A DNA stretch of 49,175 nt. It comes from JAGOEF01 sp964511665 (lineage in GTDB: Bacteria > Bacteroidota > Bacteroidia > Bacteroidales > ML635J-15). The translations under genes and the position numbers were made by a program. The notes under the pieces were generated by a model. That model did not search any database. It saw only the letters and a program-made list of their open reading frames with translations, and was not told the DNA's origin. Positions 15,042 through 25,199 of the stretch are shown here, piece after piece. The stretch lies in assembly GCA_964511665.1 (NCBI GenBank), contig CAZEHA010000023.1:1-49175 (forward strand), given 5' to 3'. Numbering within the stretch: the first letter of the stretch is position 1; each line of letters starts with the position of its first letter.

Positions 15042-18000
15042 ATGAACGAAGTGTTATTCTCTTTTTGGGGAAGAAATGTAATTGCTAAAACAATTTGGGT
15101 TAGATGTTTTATGCTAATAGCTTTGGGTGTTATGAGTTGTTCATTTTACCCAAATGCCACAGGTCAGAATGTTGTTAACAACCACATCATACGTAATCAT
15201 GATGTATCACATGATTCCAATATTCAGAATGAAAGCGACAGATTATTCCAAAAATATACCTCTCAGCAGGAGCTGGTTACAAAACGAGACCAAAACTCTA
15301 AGCATTTTGTCAATCCCGATGGCAGTTTAGATGCGATAATTTCGGGAGGGTCTCTTCATTACTCCGACATCAACAACAACTGGCACGATATAAATACAAC
15401 AATTAAAAAAACGTCAGATAAAGTTTTTAAATATCAGAACATAAGCAATACAATAAAAAGCTATTACCCCGGAAATTTTTTATCGGAATCGGGAATCAGA
15501 GTTGGTAGTGGCAAAGAGGCAATTTACCTGTCGCGGAATCCCGAAATTGTTAGTATCGGACCCGGAAATCAAATAAGCATTCTGCAACGTTCGGTTTCGG
15601 TTAAAGCAGTTTCACATGACAATACCATTGTTTATTCAAATTCGTTCGAAGCTGCCGATATAGAGTTTTGTGTCGAAGCCGATATGGTGAAGCATAATAT
15701 AGTATTACATAGTTATCCGGCATGTGCCCAGCACCTTAGCGGTGATTTGGGTTTTTCAGAAGAAATTGTGTTGCCGGCAGGCTGGTCGTTGATTGCCAAT
15801 GGCAAAAAAATACATAACGAAACCTTGCTTTCGGGCGGGCTTGCCGTTGCCGACAACACGGGTAATATTGTATACATTTTTCCCGTTCCCGAAGTGTACG
15901 AATCCAACAACCCTCAGGTTAACCTGATTCAACCTGATGGCCGCAGTAGCATTGGTCGCACCTATCTGGTAAAGCCTGAAGGTAATTATTTTAAGGTGAT
16001 AACAATCGTTCCTTCCGAATGGCTCAGAGAAAGAAATTTTCCGGTGGTGGTTGACCCTACTGCTACTGTGTATGGCAATTGGGGTGGTTGGCTTGGTACT
16101 TCGTCAGGAATTGTCGAAGGTAATCCTTCAATCTATGTTTATGTCGATAACACGCATAGAGCATGGACACGATTTGATATTACATCTATTCCTGATGATG
16201 CCTCTATCAGCGAGGTTAAACTTGCTTTATACTGTAATGCAGTTGGAGCTACAACAGCAGTCACTGTCAGCATTAATGATGTAACCGGTGCAATAGGGCC
16301 CTATTCTACCTGGAATTCTGTGGCTGCAACCGACCTTGGAAATGGGGCTTACTACAACTTTTCCTGCACAAGTGCAGGCACTACATACGGCCAGTATACT
16401 CTTGGGGCTACAGCAAATTCACATCTTGAATCGCGGCTTGCCGGAAACTTGTTTGCAATAGGATTGTCAAGTGCTTCTACAACATATAAACGTTTTATAT
16501 CAAATGGCAACTACATAGTTGTTACCTATGCAACCGGCCCCCCCTGCTCAACCTGCCAAACAACAAACCTGACCATTCCCGCACCCACATCGGCCACATG
16601 GAGCAGCAGTTCCATCGGAAACGATACCTATGTGAACATGGGAACACTAAACTCTTCGTATATTTATCAATGGAGCACCGAGGGAACATCGTGGAATTCG
16701 GCACTTACCATGTATCCATCGTCAACTGCTTCGTGTCCTTCGGGGTCGGTAATAACCTACAACGATGATTATGGCTCTAATCAATATGCCTTGCTTCAAT
16801 ACCGACCGGGCACCACAAATGTCCGTTTGCTGATTACCACAAATAATTGCGCCAACGGTGCTTCGAACTCAACGCTTAAATACAGGGCAATTCCCTATCA
16901 ACCGGTAATTTCCTCTTCTGTTTCCGGGCTGATTTGTCCAAATAGTCCGGTAGTACTCACCACACAACTTATCGATGCTCAAAACGATGCCTTTGTCGAT
17001 ATTCAATGGGGTACCACTTCGGGTGGAACCCAAATAAGTGCCGATGCCACTTCGGTTACTGTGTATCCGAACGACCTGATGAACACCTATTATTGCCGCT
17101 ATTTGGTGAAAGGGGGCAATGGAGATCAATACAGCGCTGTGGCTCAGTTTACCATATATACCGACCAATTGCAGGGGGCTACCTATTCGGTTTCGGCAGC
17201 ATCGGCACCTCCCAATCTTACTGTAAGCCTTAGCTCGGCCTCAAATAACCCCATCGATTTGGGAAGAAGCGGAGGTGTAACCTATACCTACACAGCTACA
17301 TGGCCCGAGTGTGTAAACTGGGGATTGCCTATTAGTGGTTTCCCGGTATCGGATGCCGATGTTGCGGCTTCGCCCGGAGGCAGTTGTACATACAACAACC
17401 TTAGTATTACCAGCACCGATGGATCGTTGATTAATCCAATTCAGGGAAAACTGTGTTACGATGGACTTACTTACATCCGGTATATCAATACGGTGGGGAC
17501 ATATACAAATAAGCAAGTTCCTGTGCGACTCCGAATTCAGGTTACCGACAATGCGGGTAATCCGCTGGCATTGCAAAATGTGGGCAACTATGTGATGCTA
17601 CGGGCAAACCAAACCTTTAAAGTTTGGGCAATTGTCGAAATTAATACCAACGAAATTACCGGTGCATGCTGTGGATATTCGTCATCGGGTTGGCAACCTG
17701 CTATCGATGTTTATAATGCACTGCACACCGACCCGGCGCGGCAAATTTGCACACAGTTAATAACAGGATGGTATACGGTAGATGGCCTTAATGTTTCAGC
17801 AGGCAGCGATATCAGTGTTTGTACCGGTAGCACTATTAATTTTTCGGGAGGATTGGGCTCGCTCAGCTGCGGCGAATCTAATTACGTATATTCTTGGTCG
17901 GGGCCTGCTGGTTTTACCTCCGGTTTACGCAATCCGGCAATCAACAATGCTTCGTCGTCGCACATTGGCGAATATACTTATGTGGTTTACGACAAAGCTT

Positions 18001-21000
18001 GTTTTGGTGCCGATAAGGTAAATGTAACCGTTGACCCAACGGCCATTGGTGGTACGGTTAGTGCCAATCCTTCGGCCTCGGTATGTGCGGGTAGTAGCGT
18101 TCAACTCAATGTTTCGGGACACGCCGGAAGTTTACAATGGCAGTCGGATGCCGGTGGTTCCTGGCAAAACATTAGCGGGCAAACCGGAACCAGCTACACT
18201 ACTCCGGCAATGCTTAGCAGCACTTCCTACAGGGTTGTGGCCAGCAGTGGAGTATGCCCCAATGCCAATTCAAATACTATGGCAGTAAGTGTAACTTCGC
18301 CTGCAACAAGCGGTTTAGCAAGTAACGATTATGTTTGGACAGGTGCAGCCAGCAGCGAATGGAATGGTTCAACCAACAGCAACTGGTTGCAATATTCTGG
18401 TTCTGCCTTTAGTGTGCCGGCCTCGGTGCCCGGCGATAACTCAAATGTGTTCATACGTAAAGCCGGAAGTTGTTTTTCTACTGTTCCCAATGTAAGTGTT
18501 AGCAACGTGGCCAAATGCAACAACCTTACAGTTGACGAAGGAAATACCCTCACACTTACAGGCTCTATTAGTTTTACCGTCAACGGCAATATTTCCAATA
18601 ACGGTACAATTACTGCAGTAGGTTCCCCTATAATAGATGTACAAGGCGATTTTATTACGGGAAGTAACGGGACGTTTAATCCGGGCAACGGCACTGTATG
18701 TTTTATGTCGAATACAAATCAAACAATCGCGAACTATTATTTTCATAATATAGAGATAAACAAGTCTGCTGCATCGGCTATTTTGGCAGGCAACATTCAT
18801 GTAAGTGGGAATGTTTTAATTGTTGGGGGCATTCTCGATGTCAGTGTAAATAATTATGGAATAGAGGTTTATGGTAATTTTACCAATAATGCCAATTTCA
18901 ATTGCCGTAGTGGTACTGTTACTTTTTCGGGCAATGGAATCAATTCTTTAATAAGTGGTCTCGGATATCTAGCTTTCTACGACATGGTAATTGAAAAAAC
19001 TCCAGGGTATTCAAATTACGTTGCTTTTACCGACAGTCCATTATCAGTGAATAACTTATATCTCGAATCCGGAAATTTTATAATTGATACAGACATATTT
19101 ATGGTTGATGTGGCACGAAGTGTTTACAAAACCAATGGCAGACTTACTATGGTCAATGCCAACGTTGAACTGAATATTGGTGAAAACCTGATAATAACAG
19201 GAGGTGATGTCGCTATTAGCAACGGAGGTAGGATAAATGTAAACGGCAATGTTGATATTAGCGGAAATAGCTCGTTTGTTCCGTCCGATGTACGATTGTA
19301 TATGCAGGGCAGTACCAATACTACTATAAGTATCAGCGGTGCCAATAATAGGGTTGATAACTATTTTTATGTAAATAAAACGGGAGGAGCTAAAGTTACT
19401 GCTATGTCTGATTTAACAATACGTCATTTCATGCATTCAGCAGGTGTTTTCGATGTGAATGGATATGAAGTTGTAAATACAGGGGTATACTATGCAACTG
19501 GCACTGTCGGTTTATTGATGAGTTCCGGATTATTCAGTGTTGGTAGCAACGGATACAGTGGCGGTACCTACAGTCCGTTTTATGCCGGTGCCAACTGGAC
19601 AGGAACAGTGTCGGGAGGTACAATCAGAGTGCTGGGCGGCAACCATTCGAGTTGTGGGAATGTTTGTTTTATTGCCGGAGCCACTATGCAGGCAACGGGA
19701 GGAACTTTCGAAATGGTGGGCACCGACAATGCAATTATTCAAATAAGGAATGCATCAAACATTGCTTTTCATAATCTTAGCATCGGCGATGGGTCTAATG
19801 CTAAAACCGTAAGCTTGTGGAACGATGCGAACCAAACACTGTGCAATGTTCGGGGTAATCTGAATATTAGTAATAGCGCCACATTCAACAGTAACAGCAA
19901 ACCCATTCAGGTATCGGGAAATTACACCAATAGTGGAAGCTTTACATGCGGAACTGGAACGCTTACATTCAATGGCACAGGAGTACAGGAGATACGTGCG
20001 GGAGCAAGCGATTTCTACAATGTAGTATTCAACAATACCACAGCAGGTACTGCCGATTTGAATATAAGTCAACCAATTACCATAACCGGAACTGGAACGT
20101 TCTCAAATGGTGTAGTATATTATACCGGTACCGGCAGTATGTTGTTTGGATCCGGTGCCGGCAGCAATGGAGGATCGAATAATAGTTATGTTGACGGACC
20201 TGTTGCAAAGCTTGGCACAAGTGCCTTTACTTTCCCCACAGGAAAAGGTGTTGTATGGGCTCCGGTTGGCATTGCTGCTCCTGCCGCGAGTTCAACAATT
20301 ACTGCTGAATATAATTTTGTGCCGGGTCCATTAAACTGGACACCTGCTTATATGTGTACCGAAGCCGATATTCATCACACCAGTGGCGTAGAGCATTGGA
20401 ATATGACTACCACGAATGCGACCCCTGCTGTTACATTGTACTGGAAAGACGGCGCCAGAAGCGGTATTACCGATTTGGTTGATTTGGCTGTTGCTCACTG
20501 GAACGGAACCTGCTGGGAATATAAAGGCGGGAGTGCATCGGGAAGTATTGGCAATGGAATGATAAGCTCGACCATAGCATTTACATCTTATAGCCCGGTT
20601 ACCTTTGCTTCACGCGACAATATCAATCCTTTACCGGTAGAAATAATTGCATTTTCGGCCGATTGCATCGATGAGGGTGTAAAGCTGGTTTGGCAAACAG
20701 CTACCGAACTCAATAACGAAAAATTTGTTGTTTTACGCAGCTACGATGCAGTTGCGTGGCATAGCTTGGGTGATATACAGGGCATGGGTAACTCCAATAC
20801 CATAAACCATTATCATTTTATTGATAGAAGTATCAATTCAGAAGGATGCTATTACCGATTACACCAATTCGATTACAACGGAGAGTCGGCACTATCAGAT
20901 ATTGTTTATATACAGTGCGAAAACGTCCCCAATAAACCTTCGCTTAGCGTGTACCCCAATCCATTCAGTTCCTTATTGCATATAGAACTAAACAATTGGC

Positions 21001-21185
21001 ATACCGAAGAGCTTCAAATTGCGATTTTCGATGTGTTGGGCAAGCAGCTTCGTACATGGGATTTTAGTAATGTTACCGAGTTTAGTAGCTACAGTTTGCA
21101 AGTTGGCGATTTGCCTCCTGCTATGTATTATCTGAAAATAACCAGCGAACAAGGGGTTGTTACACAGAAAATTGAATGCCAGTGA
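15042..21185 (+). CDS. Giant modular T9SS surface protein, paralogue of the 6010-10932 product
   Basis: The 2047-residue protein has a signal segment ending around 'NATGQN' (residues ~20-45). Next is a ~300-residue N-terminal region with 'NPDGSLDAIISGGSLHYSD' and a jelly-roll domain of DNRLRE/CBM96 appearance (~330-490: 'RAWTRFDITSIPDDASISEVKLALY'). Several Ig-like domains follow (~550-1085). From residue ~1095 it parallels the first giant protein: the same 'NDYVWTGAASSEW' module, a longer Gly/Asn-rich beta-helix-like stretch (~270 residues more), 'STITAEYNFVPGPLNW', 'NPLPVEIIAF' and a T9SS type A domain ('VYPNPFSSLLHIEL'). It is probably a long surface-anchored adhesin-like protein. It ends 27 bp from the convergent fabH. 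Confidence 0.85.
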   Translation: MNEVLFSFWGRNVIAKTIWVRCFMLIALGVMSCSFYPNATGQNVVNNHIIRNHDVSHDSNIQNESDRLFQKYTSQQELVTKRDQNSKHFVNPDGSLDAIISGGSLHYSDINNNWHDINTTIKKTSDKVFKYQNISNTIKSYYPGNFLSESGIRVGSGKEAIYLSRNPEIVSIGPGNQISILQRSVSVKAVSHDNTIVYSNSFEAADIEFCVEADMVKHNIVLHSYPACAQHLSGDLGFSEEIVLPAGWSLIANGKKIHNETLLSGGLAVADNTGNIVYIFPVPEVYESNNPQVNLIQPDGRSSIGRTYLVKPEGNYFKVITIVPSEWLRERNFPVVVDPTATVYGNWGGWLGTSSGIVEGNPSIYVYVDNTHRAWTRFDITSIPDDASISEVKLALYCNAVGATTAVTVSINDVTGAIGPYSTWNSVAATDLGNGAYYNFSCTSAGTTYGQYTLGATANSHLESRLAGNLFAIGLSSASTTYKRFISNGNYIVVTYATGPPCSTCQTTNLTIPAPTSATWSSSSIGNDTYVNMGTLNSSYIYQWSTEGTSWNSALTMYPSSTASCPSGSVITYNDDYGSNQYALLQYRPGTTNVRLLITTNNCANGASNSTLKYRAIPYQPVISSSVSGLICPNSPVVLTTQLIDAQNDAFVDIQWGTTSGGTQISADATSVTVYPNDLMNTYYCRYLVKGGNGDQYSAVAQFTIYTDQLQGATYSVSAASAPPNLTVSLSSASNNPIDLGRSGGVTYTYTATWPECVNWGLPISGFPVSDADVAASPGGSCTYNNLSITSTDGSLINPIQGKLCYDGLTYIRYINTVGTYTNKQVPVRLRIQVTDNAGNPLALQNVGNYVMLRANQTFKVWAIVEINTNEITGACCGYSSSGWQPAIDVYNALHTDPARQICTQLITGWYTVDGLNVSAGSDISVCTGSTINFSGGLGSLSCGESNYVYSWSGPAGFTSGLRNPAINNASSSHIGEYTYVVYDKACFGADKVNVTVDPTAIGGTVSANPSASVCAGSSVQLNVSGHAGSLQWQSDAGGSWQNISGQTGTSYTTPAMLSSTSYRVVASSGVCPNANSNTMAVSVTSPATSGLASNDYVWTGAASSEWNGSTNSNWLQYSGSAFSVPASVPGDNSNVFIRKAGSCFSTVPNVSVSNVAKCNNLTVDEGNTLTLTGSISFTVNGNISNNGTITAVGSPIIDVQGDFITGSNGTFNPGNGTVCFMSNTNQTIANYYFHNIEINKSAASAILAGNIHVSGNVLIVGGILDVSVNNYGIEVYGNFTNNANFNCRSGTVTFSGNGINSLISGLGYLAFYDMVIEKTPGYSNYVAFTDSPLSVNNLYLESGNFIIDTDIFMVDVARSVYKTNGRLTMVNANVELNIGENLIITGGDVAISNGGRINVNGNVDISGNSSFVPSDVRLYMQGSTNTTISISGANNRVDNYFYVNKTGGAKVTAMSDLTIRHFMHSAGVFDVNGYEVVNTGVYYATGTVGLLMSSGLFSVGSNGYSGGTYSPFYAGANWTGTVSGGTIRVLGGNHSSCGNVCFIAGATMQATGGTFEMVGTDNAIIQIRNASNIAFHNLSIGDGSNAKTVSLWNDANQTLCNVRGNLNISNSATFNSNSKPIQVSGNYTNSGSFTCGTGTLTFNGTGVQEIRAGASDFYNVVFNNTTAGTADLNISQPITITGTGTFSNGVVYYTGTGSMLFGSGAGSNGGSNNSYVDGPVAKLGTSAFTFPTGKGVVWAPVGIAAPAASSTITAEYNFVPGPLNWTPAYMCTEADIHHTSGVEHWNMTTTNATPAVTLYWKDGARSGITDLVDLAVAHWNGTCWEYKGGSASGSIGNGMISSTIAFTSYSPVTFASRDNINPLPVEIIAFSADCIDEGVKLVWQTATELNNEKFVVLRSYDAVAWHSLGDIQGMGNSNTINHYHFIDRSINSEGCYYRLHQFDYNGESALSDIVYIQCENVPNKPSLSVYPNPFSSLLHIELNNWHTEELQIAIFDVLGKQLRTWDFSNVTEFSSYSLQVGDLPPAMYYLKITSEQGVVTQKIECQ
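18324..18461 (+). repeat. Long dispersed repeat shared with the first giant T9SS gene (copy B)
   Basis: This is the counterpart of 8875-9012 (13 differences in 138 bp). A second, less conserved parallel block lies near 20290-20400 against 10044-10150. Confidence 0.8.
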
Positions 21186-21212
21186 AATTGCGATTTATTT
21201 CTTTCGGGCTAT

Positions 21213-22220
21213 TTACGAAGTACTTCCGTCGTAAGCCCATTTCAGGTAGCATGCCCCCCAGGTAAAACCGGCTCCAAATGTGGCAATAACAACATTGTCG
21301 CCTTTGCGCATTTGTTTTTCGTAATCCCAAAGCAACAGGGGAATTGTTGCCGAGGTGGTATTGCCATATTTTTCGATATTTAGCTGCACCTTTTCTCTAT
21401 CGGTAATTCCCATCCGTCGCGCTGTTGCATCAATAATTCGTAAATTAGCCTGATGAGGAACAAACCAATTCAAATTGTCGTTGTTTAGTTGATTTCGCTC
21501 CATTATTTTTAGTGAAGCGTCGGCCATATTGCTTACGGCAGCTTTAAAAACCGGTTGCCCTTCCTGATAAATAAAGTGTTGGCGACGCAAGATGGTCTCG
21601 AAACTTGGCGGATTTAACGAACCTCCTGCCAGTTGGTAGAGATGCTGCCGTCCGGAACCGTCAACTTGCATGATAGAATCGATTATGCCACATTCGTCGG
21701 TGCTGGGTTCAAGCAATACAGCTCCGGCGCCATCGCCAAAAATGGGACTGGTTTTACGATCGGAATAATCGGTAATCGACGACATTTTATCGGCACCTAC
21801 AACTATTACTTTTTTGTGTGTTCCGCTTTCAACAAACTTGGTTGCAGTTACCAGTGCGAATAAAAAGCTTGAACAGCCGGCATTCATGTCGTAACCAAAT
21901 GCGTTAACAATACCCACTTTGTCGCATATAATGTTGGCGGTAGCCGGAAATTGCATATCGGGAGTAACCACACCGCATATCAGCATGTCGATTTCTTCGG
22001 GTCGTGTATTTGTTTTTTCGAGCAGTTGATTCACAGCTGCAGCTGCCATATCGCTTGTGGCTTTGCCTTCTTCTTTTAAAATGCGTCGTTCTTTTATCCC
22101 AATGCGGGTCATTATCCATTCATCAGAAGTGTCTACCATTTGAGACAATTCTTCGTTGGTGAGTACGTACTCGGGTACATATCCTCCAACTCCCTTAATT
22201 GAAGCTCTGATTTTTGTCAT
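21213..22220 (-). CDS. fabH: Beta-ketoacyl-ACP synthase III
   Basis: The 335-residue thiolase-fold enzyme condenses an acyl-CoA with malonyl-ACP to start fatty acid synthesis. The catalytic triad is visible: Cys116 in 'MNAGCSS', His256 in 'VPHQAN' and Asn287 in 'YGNTTSATIP'. The C-terminal glycine loop 'FGAGFTWGACYLKW' is intact. The N-terminal 'KIRASIKGVGGYVPEYVLTN' supports the start, which overlaps the end of plsX by 26 bp. The DUF177-rpmF-plsX-fabH order is the usual bacterial arrangement linking ribosome and lipid synthesis. Confidence 0.96.
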   Translation of the reverse strand: MTKIRASIKGVGGYVPEYVLTNEELSQMVDTSDEWIMTRIGIKERRILKEEGKATSDMAAAAVNQLLEKTNTRPEEIDMLICGVVTPDMQFPATANIICDKVGIVNAFGYDMNAGCSSFLFALVTATKFVESGTHKKVIVVGADKMSSITDYSDRKTSPIFGDGAGAVLLEPSTDECGIIDSIMQVDGSGRQHLYQLAGGSLNPPSFETILRRQHFIYQEGQPVFKAAVSNMADASLKIMERNQLNNDNLNWFVPHQANLRIIDATARRMGITDREKVQLNIEKYGNTTSATIPLLLWDYEKQMRKGDNVVIATFGAGFTWGACYLKWAYDGSTS

Positions 22221-23160
22221 GACTCATGAATTTAATTATTTCTTCACAAAGATTTACTTCAACGATGCGTTCGGTTTGCAATAACATGCTTTCTATGGCT
22301 TTTGCCGAACTTCTGCCATGACCTATCACAACCGATTTGTTTATTCCCAGCACCGGAGTTCCTCCATACAGCTCAAAATTGTATTTATCGAAATAGCTGT
22401 CGCTGATGTTGCGTTTCTTCATCAGCTCGTAAAATCCTTCAGCCTGCTTCAACAAAATGTTTCCAACAAAGCCATCGGTAACAATCACATCTACAATGGC
22501 GGCATCAAATAATTGATTGGCTTCAACATTGCCGATAAAATTAATTTGCTTATTGTTACTGAGCAATTCATAAGCCGATTTCGACAACAAATTGCCTTTG
22601 CCGGGTTCAGAGCCAATGTTGAGTAAGCCAACTTTGGGGTGATTACACCGAAACACAAGCTCGGAGAAAACCGAACCAATTTGGGCAAATTGAAGCAGCA
22701 TTTCGGGTTTGCTGTCGGCATTTAATCCCACATCTAAAAACAAGCTGTTACCTCCCTGCACATTGGGATATACCGACGAAATGCAGGGGCGAATAACTCC
22801 CCGGGCAGGTTTAATAACCTGCATAGCGCCCACCATCATAGCCCCCGTGTTTCCTACACTGGCAAAGCCATCAATTTCTCCCGATGCCAGCATCTTAAAA
22901 CCTTTTACTATGCTGCTGTCGGGTTTCAACTCAAATGCTTTCACAGGATTGTCGTGCATTTCGATATTCTCGGAAGCATCTACAATATCAAATAGCCTAC
23001 AGTCGCAATGCAGGTTAGCCAACTCATCCTCAATAAGTTGAGAGGGCCCTATTAAAACAATTCGATTCGATGGATTAAACTGGTGGCAAGCATTAACAGC
23101 TCCGGCAACAGTTTGTTGCGGAGCGTAATCGCCTCCCATAACATCAAGGCCGATTCTCAT
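22195..23160 (-). CDS. plsX: Phosphate acyltransferase PlsX
   Basis: The 321-residue protein converts acyl-ACP to acyl-phosphate, the donor for PlsY in phosphatidic acid synthesis. The N-terminal 'GLDVMGGDYAPQ' and 'GNTGAMMVGA' motifs are diagnostic, and the length is normal. It is a peripheral membrane enzyme. It lies 19 bp downstream of rpmF and overlaps fabH by 26 bp, implying translational coupling. Confidence 0.96.
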   Translation of the reverse strand: MRIGLDVMGGDYAPQQTVAGAVNACHQFNPSNRIVLIGPSQLIEDELANLHCDCRLFDIVDASENIEMHDNPVKAFELKPDSSIVKGFKMLASGEIDGFASVGNTGAMMVGAMQVIKPARGVIRPCISSVYPNVQGGNSLFLDVGLNADSKPEMLLQFAQIGSVFSELVFRCNHPKVGLLNIGSEPGKGNLLSKSAYELLSNNKQINFIGNVEANQLFDAAIVDVIVTDGFVGNILLKQAEGFYELMKKRNISDSYFDKYNFELYGGTPVLGINKSVVIGHGRSSAKAIESMLLQTERIVEVNLCEEIIKFMSHDKNQSFN

Positions 23161-23179
23161 TATATGGCAAGTTTGGTTA

Positions 23180-23365
23180 CTATGCCTTCACTTCTTTTTC
23201 GATAACCAGCTTACCACGGTAAAATCCGCATTCGGGACATACATGATGGTAGGGAACACTGGCACCGCAATTCGAGCAATTCGAAAGCTGAGGTGTTTCG
23301 GCTTTGTAATGAGTTCTACGTTTTTTACTTCTTGTTTTTGAATGTCTTCGTTTAGGATGTGCCAT
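23180..23365 (-). CDS. rpmF: 50S ribosomal protein L32
   Basis: The 61-residue, strongly basic protein has the N-terminal 'MAHPKRRHSK' signature. It carries a complete zinc ribbon (C30, C33, C43, C46), so it is the zinc-dependent (C+) form. It is a structural part of the large ribosomal subunit. It lies 11 bp after the DUF177 gene, in the conserved lipid/ribosome operon. Confidence 0.97.
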   Translation of the reverse strand: MAHPKRRHSKTRSKKRRTHYKAETPQLSNCSNCGASVPYHHVCPECGFYRGKLVIEKEVKA

Positions 23366-23376
23366 TTCAGTGTATT

Positions 23377-23907
23377 TTAAGTATTAGATTTTAGTTCTTT
23401 TAATTTGTCCCAGCGACTATCGGTGCTTGTTTCTTCGTCAACTGTAATATATTTATTAAGAATGGTTATCATTTCGGGGTTGCAATCTTCGCCAAATACC
23501 TTAGGTAAATGTATGCGTTTTACCGGTAACGAAACTACTATTAATTCATGCAACAAATCGGATATGTTAAGTTCGGTATCTTGCCCCGAAACGCTGATGT
23601 TTGTAGTTCCGGGGTTGACTAGAGTTTCTTCCGTTACATTGGCCGTGATTTCTTCGCTTATATCAACGGCTTGCTTGCACAAATCGAGACAACGATCGCA
23701 GGTTACCAATACATAACCCACTATAGAAATATGCAGTAAATATGCACTGTTCTTTTTTTGGAGGCTAACAGAAGCCGTTAAATTGCCTCCCTTTATTTCG
23801 CCATTACTATATTGCTCAAAAAATGTTTCAGCAATTTCGTAGCGAAATTCCTGTGGCGTATCGCTAGCGATGCGCAATGGAATATTATAGCATAATTGCT
23901 GATGCAT
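23377..23907 (-). CDS. DUF177 (YceD-like) protein
   Basis: The 176-residue protein is a DUF177 family member, recognised by its position directly upstream of rpmF and by the central motif 'VTCDRCLDLCKQAVDI' (C70, C73, C77). Family members are linked to 23S rRNA maturation or large-subunit assembly in plants and bacteria. Homologues carry similar 'CxRCL' motifs, and the third Cys may allow metal binding. It is probably the first gene of the operon: a -7 box (TAATTTTG) lies about 17 bp upstream, giving a very short leader. Confidence 0.88.
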   Translation of the reverse strand: MHQQLCYNIPLRIASDTPQEFRYEIAETFFEQYSNGEIKGGNLTASVSLQKKNSAYLLHISIVGYVLVTCDRCLDLCKQAVDISEEITANVTEETLVNPGTTNISVSGQDTELNISDLLHELIVVSLPVKRIHLPKVFGEDCNPEMITILNKYITVDEETSTDSRWDKLKELKSNT

Positions 23908-23923
23908 AGTAAAAATTTTCGTG

Positions 23924-23931
23924 CAAAATTA
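23924..23931 (-). promoter_or_regulatory. Candidate -7 box for the DUF177-rpmF-plsX-fabH operon
   Basis: On the minus strand this reads TAATTTTG (TAnnTTTG), 17 bp before the DUF177 start codon. No convincing -33 TTG is seen at 19-22 bp. It lies in the 48-bp gap after the histidine kinase gene, so readthrough from upstream is also possible. Confidence 0.4.
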
Positions 23932-23955
23932 AAAAAACTTATGAATAACCCCACA

Positions 23956-25149
23956 TTAATTTTTTCGTTTTGGTCGTAACGAAACATCTGCATCTTTGTT
24001 CAGCACAATTCTAAAGGTAGATCCATGGTGTATTTCAGAGCTTTTCAAAAATATTTTCCCTTTGTGATATTGCTCAACAATTCGTTTCGACAACGAAAGC
24101 CCTAAACCCCAACCACGGCTTTTGGTTGAATAGCCGGGTCGAAATATGGTTTTATATTTCGATTTTGGAATACCCTTTCCGGTATCTGAAATATCGATGA
24201 TAACCGATTTATGATTTGACGTAAGTTTAATGGTAATTTCTCCTATGCCTTCCATGGCATCGATGGCATTTTTGCAAATGTTTTCGATAACCCACTCAAA
24301 CAATTCCCTGTTCAAGGGGATGGTGTAGTTATTATTTATTTCGCTTGGGTGTGGAACGATATTGAAAACCACCTTTTCGGAAACTCTCGATTTAAGATAC
24401 TGAACCGAATCGGCAAATACTTCGATAAGATTGGTTGGCTTCATACTGGGCTCGGAGCCAATTTTCGAAAACCGAGCTGTTATGGTTTCGAGGCGCTCAA
24501 CGTCTTTTCCCATTTCCGAAATCATAATTTCGTCGTTGCATTGTTCTTTCATGATTTCTATCCAACCCATAAGTGACGAAATGGGAGTACCCAGTTGGTG
24601 CGCTGTTTCTTTCGACATGCCCAGCCAAACATGATTTTGTTCGGCTTTTCGCGATGCACTGAACGCCAGATACGAAACAGCGATAAATAGAAAAATGATT
24701 CCCAGTTGAACATACGGATAGTATTGCAATTGAGTGAGAAGGGTCGATTCTTTGTAGTAGATGCGGTTGTAGTGTCCCTCGAACAATTCAATTACAATAG
24801 GCTGATGTTTTCTCTTCATGTACTGAAGCATTTTTGCACTATATTCGGGCTGTAACATTTTTACCGAATCAAGATTGCGATATGCAATGATGTTGTCGTT
24901 TTCGTCGGCTAGAATTACAGGAATTGTGTTGTTGTTTTTTAGTACTTCGAACAAAAATCCAACATCCTGATCCGACTCCAGATTAGCCAGATTCTTTGTA
25001 GCTTCAGCCCACAGTTCTACCTTTTTGCGTTCTTCTGTTGAAAGTTTCTGCATCAAAAAATGCGTATATAAGAGAGAAACAGCTCCTATTAGAACTGCTG
25101 CAACAAAAAGCAGCAGTTTCCATCGTTTTTTCTGTTTATATATGTTCAC
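23956..25149 (-). CDS. Membrane sensor histidine kinase
   Basis: The 397-residue protein has one transmembrane helix at ~11-33, an extracytoplasmic sensor of about 110 residues and a second helix at ~147-165. The HisKA segment carries the phospho-acceptor His184 in 'KETAHQLGTPISSL'. The HATPase domain has N ('ENICKNAIDAM'), G1 ('DTGKGIP'), F ('FRPGYSTK') and G2 ('GWGLGLSLSKRIV') boxes. All catalytic boxes look intact, so it should autophosphorylate. No response regulator lies next to it, making it an orphan kinase in this window. It follows the DUF6427-like gene by 50 bp. The signal it senses is unknown. Confidence 0.92.
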   Translation of the reverse strand: MNIYKQKKRWKLLLFVAAVLIGAVSLLYTHFLMQKLSTEERKKVELWAEATKNLANLESDQDVGFLFEVLKNNNTIPVILADENDNIIAYRNLDSVKMLQPEYSAKMLQYMKRKHQPIVIELFEGHYNRIYYKESTLLTQLQYYPYVQLGIIFLFIAVSYLAFSASRKAEQNHVWLGMSKETAHQLGTPISSLMGWIEIMKEQCNDEIMISEMGKDVERLETITARFSKIGSEPSMKPTNLIEVFADSVQYLKSRVSEKVVFNIVPHPSEINNNYTIPLNRELFEWVIENICKNAIDAMEGIGEITIKLTSNHKSVIIDISDTGKGIPKSKYKTIFRPGYSTKSRGWGLGLSLSKRIVEQYHKGKIFLKSSEIHHGSTFRIVLNKDADVSLRPKRKN

Positions 25150-25199
25150 GTTAGCAGGTTTTTATTTTGTGTAACGATAAATGCATGCTAAAAGTATTA

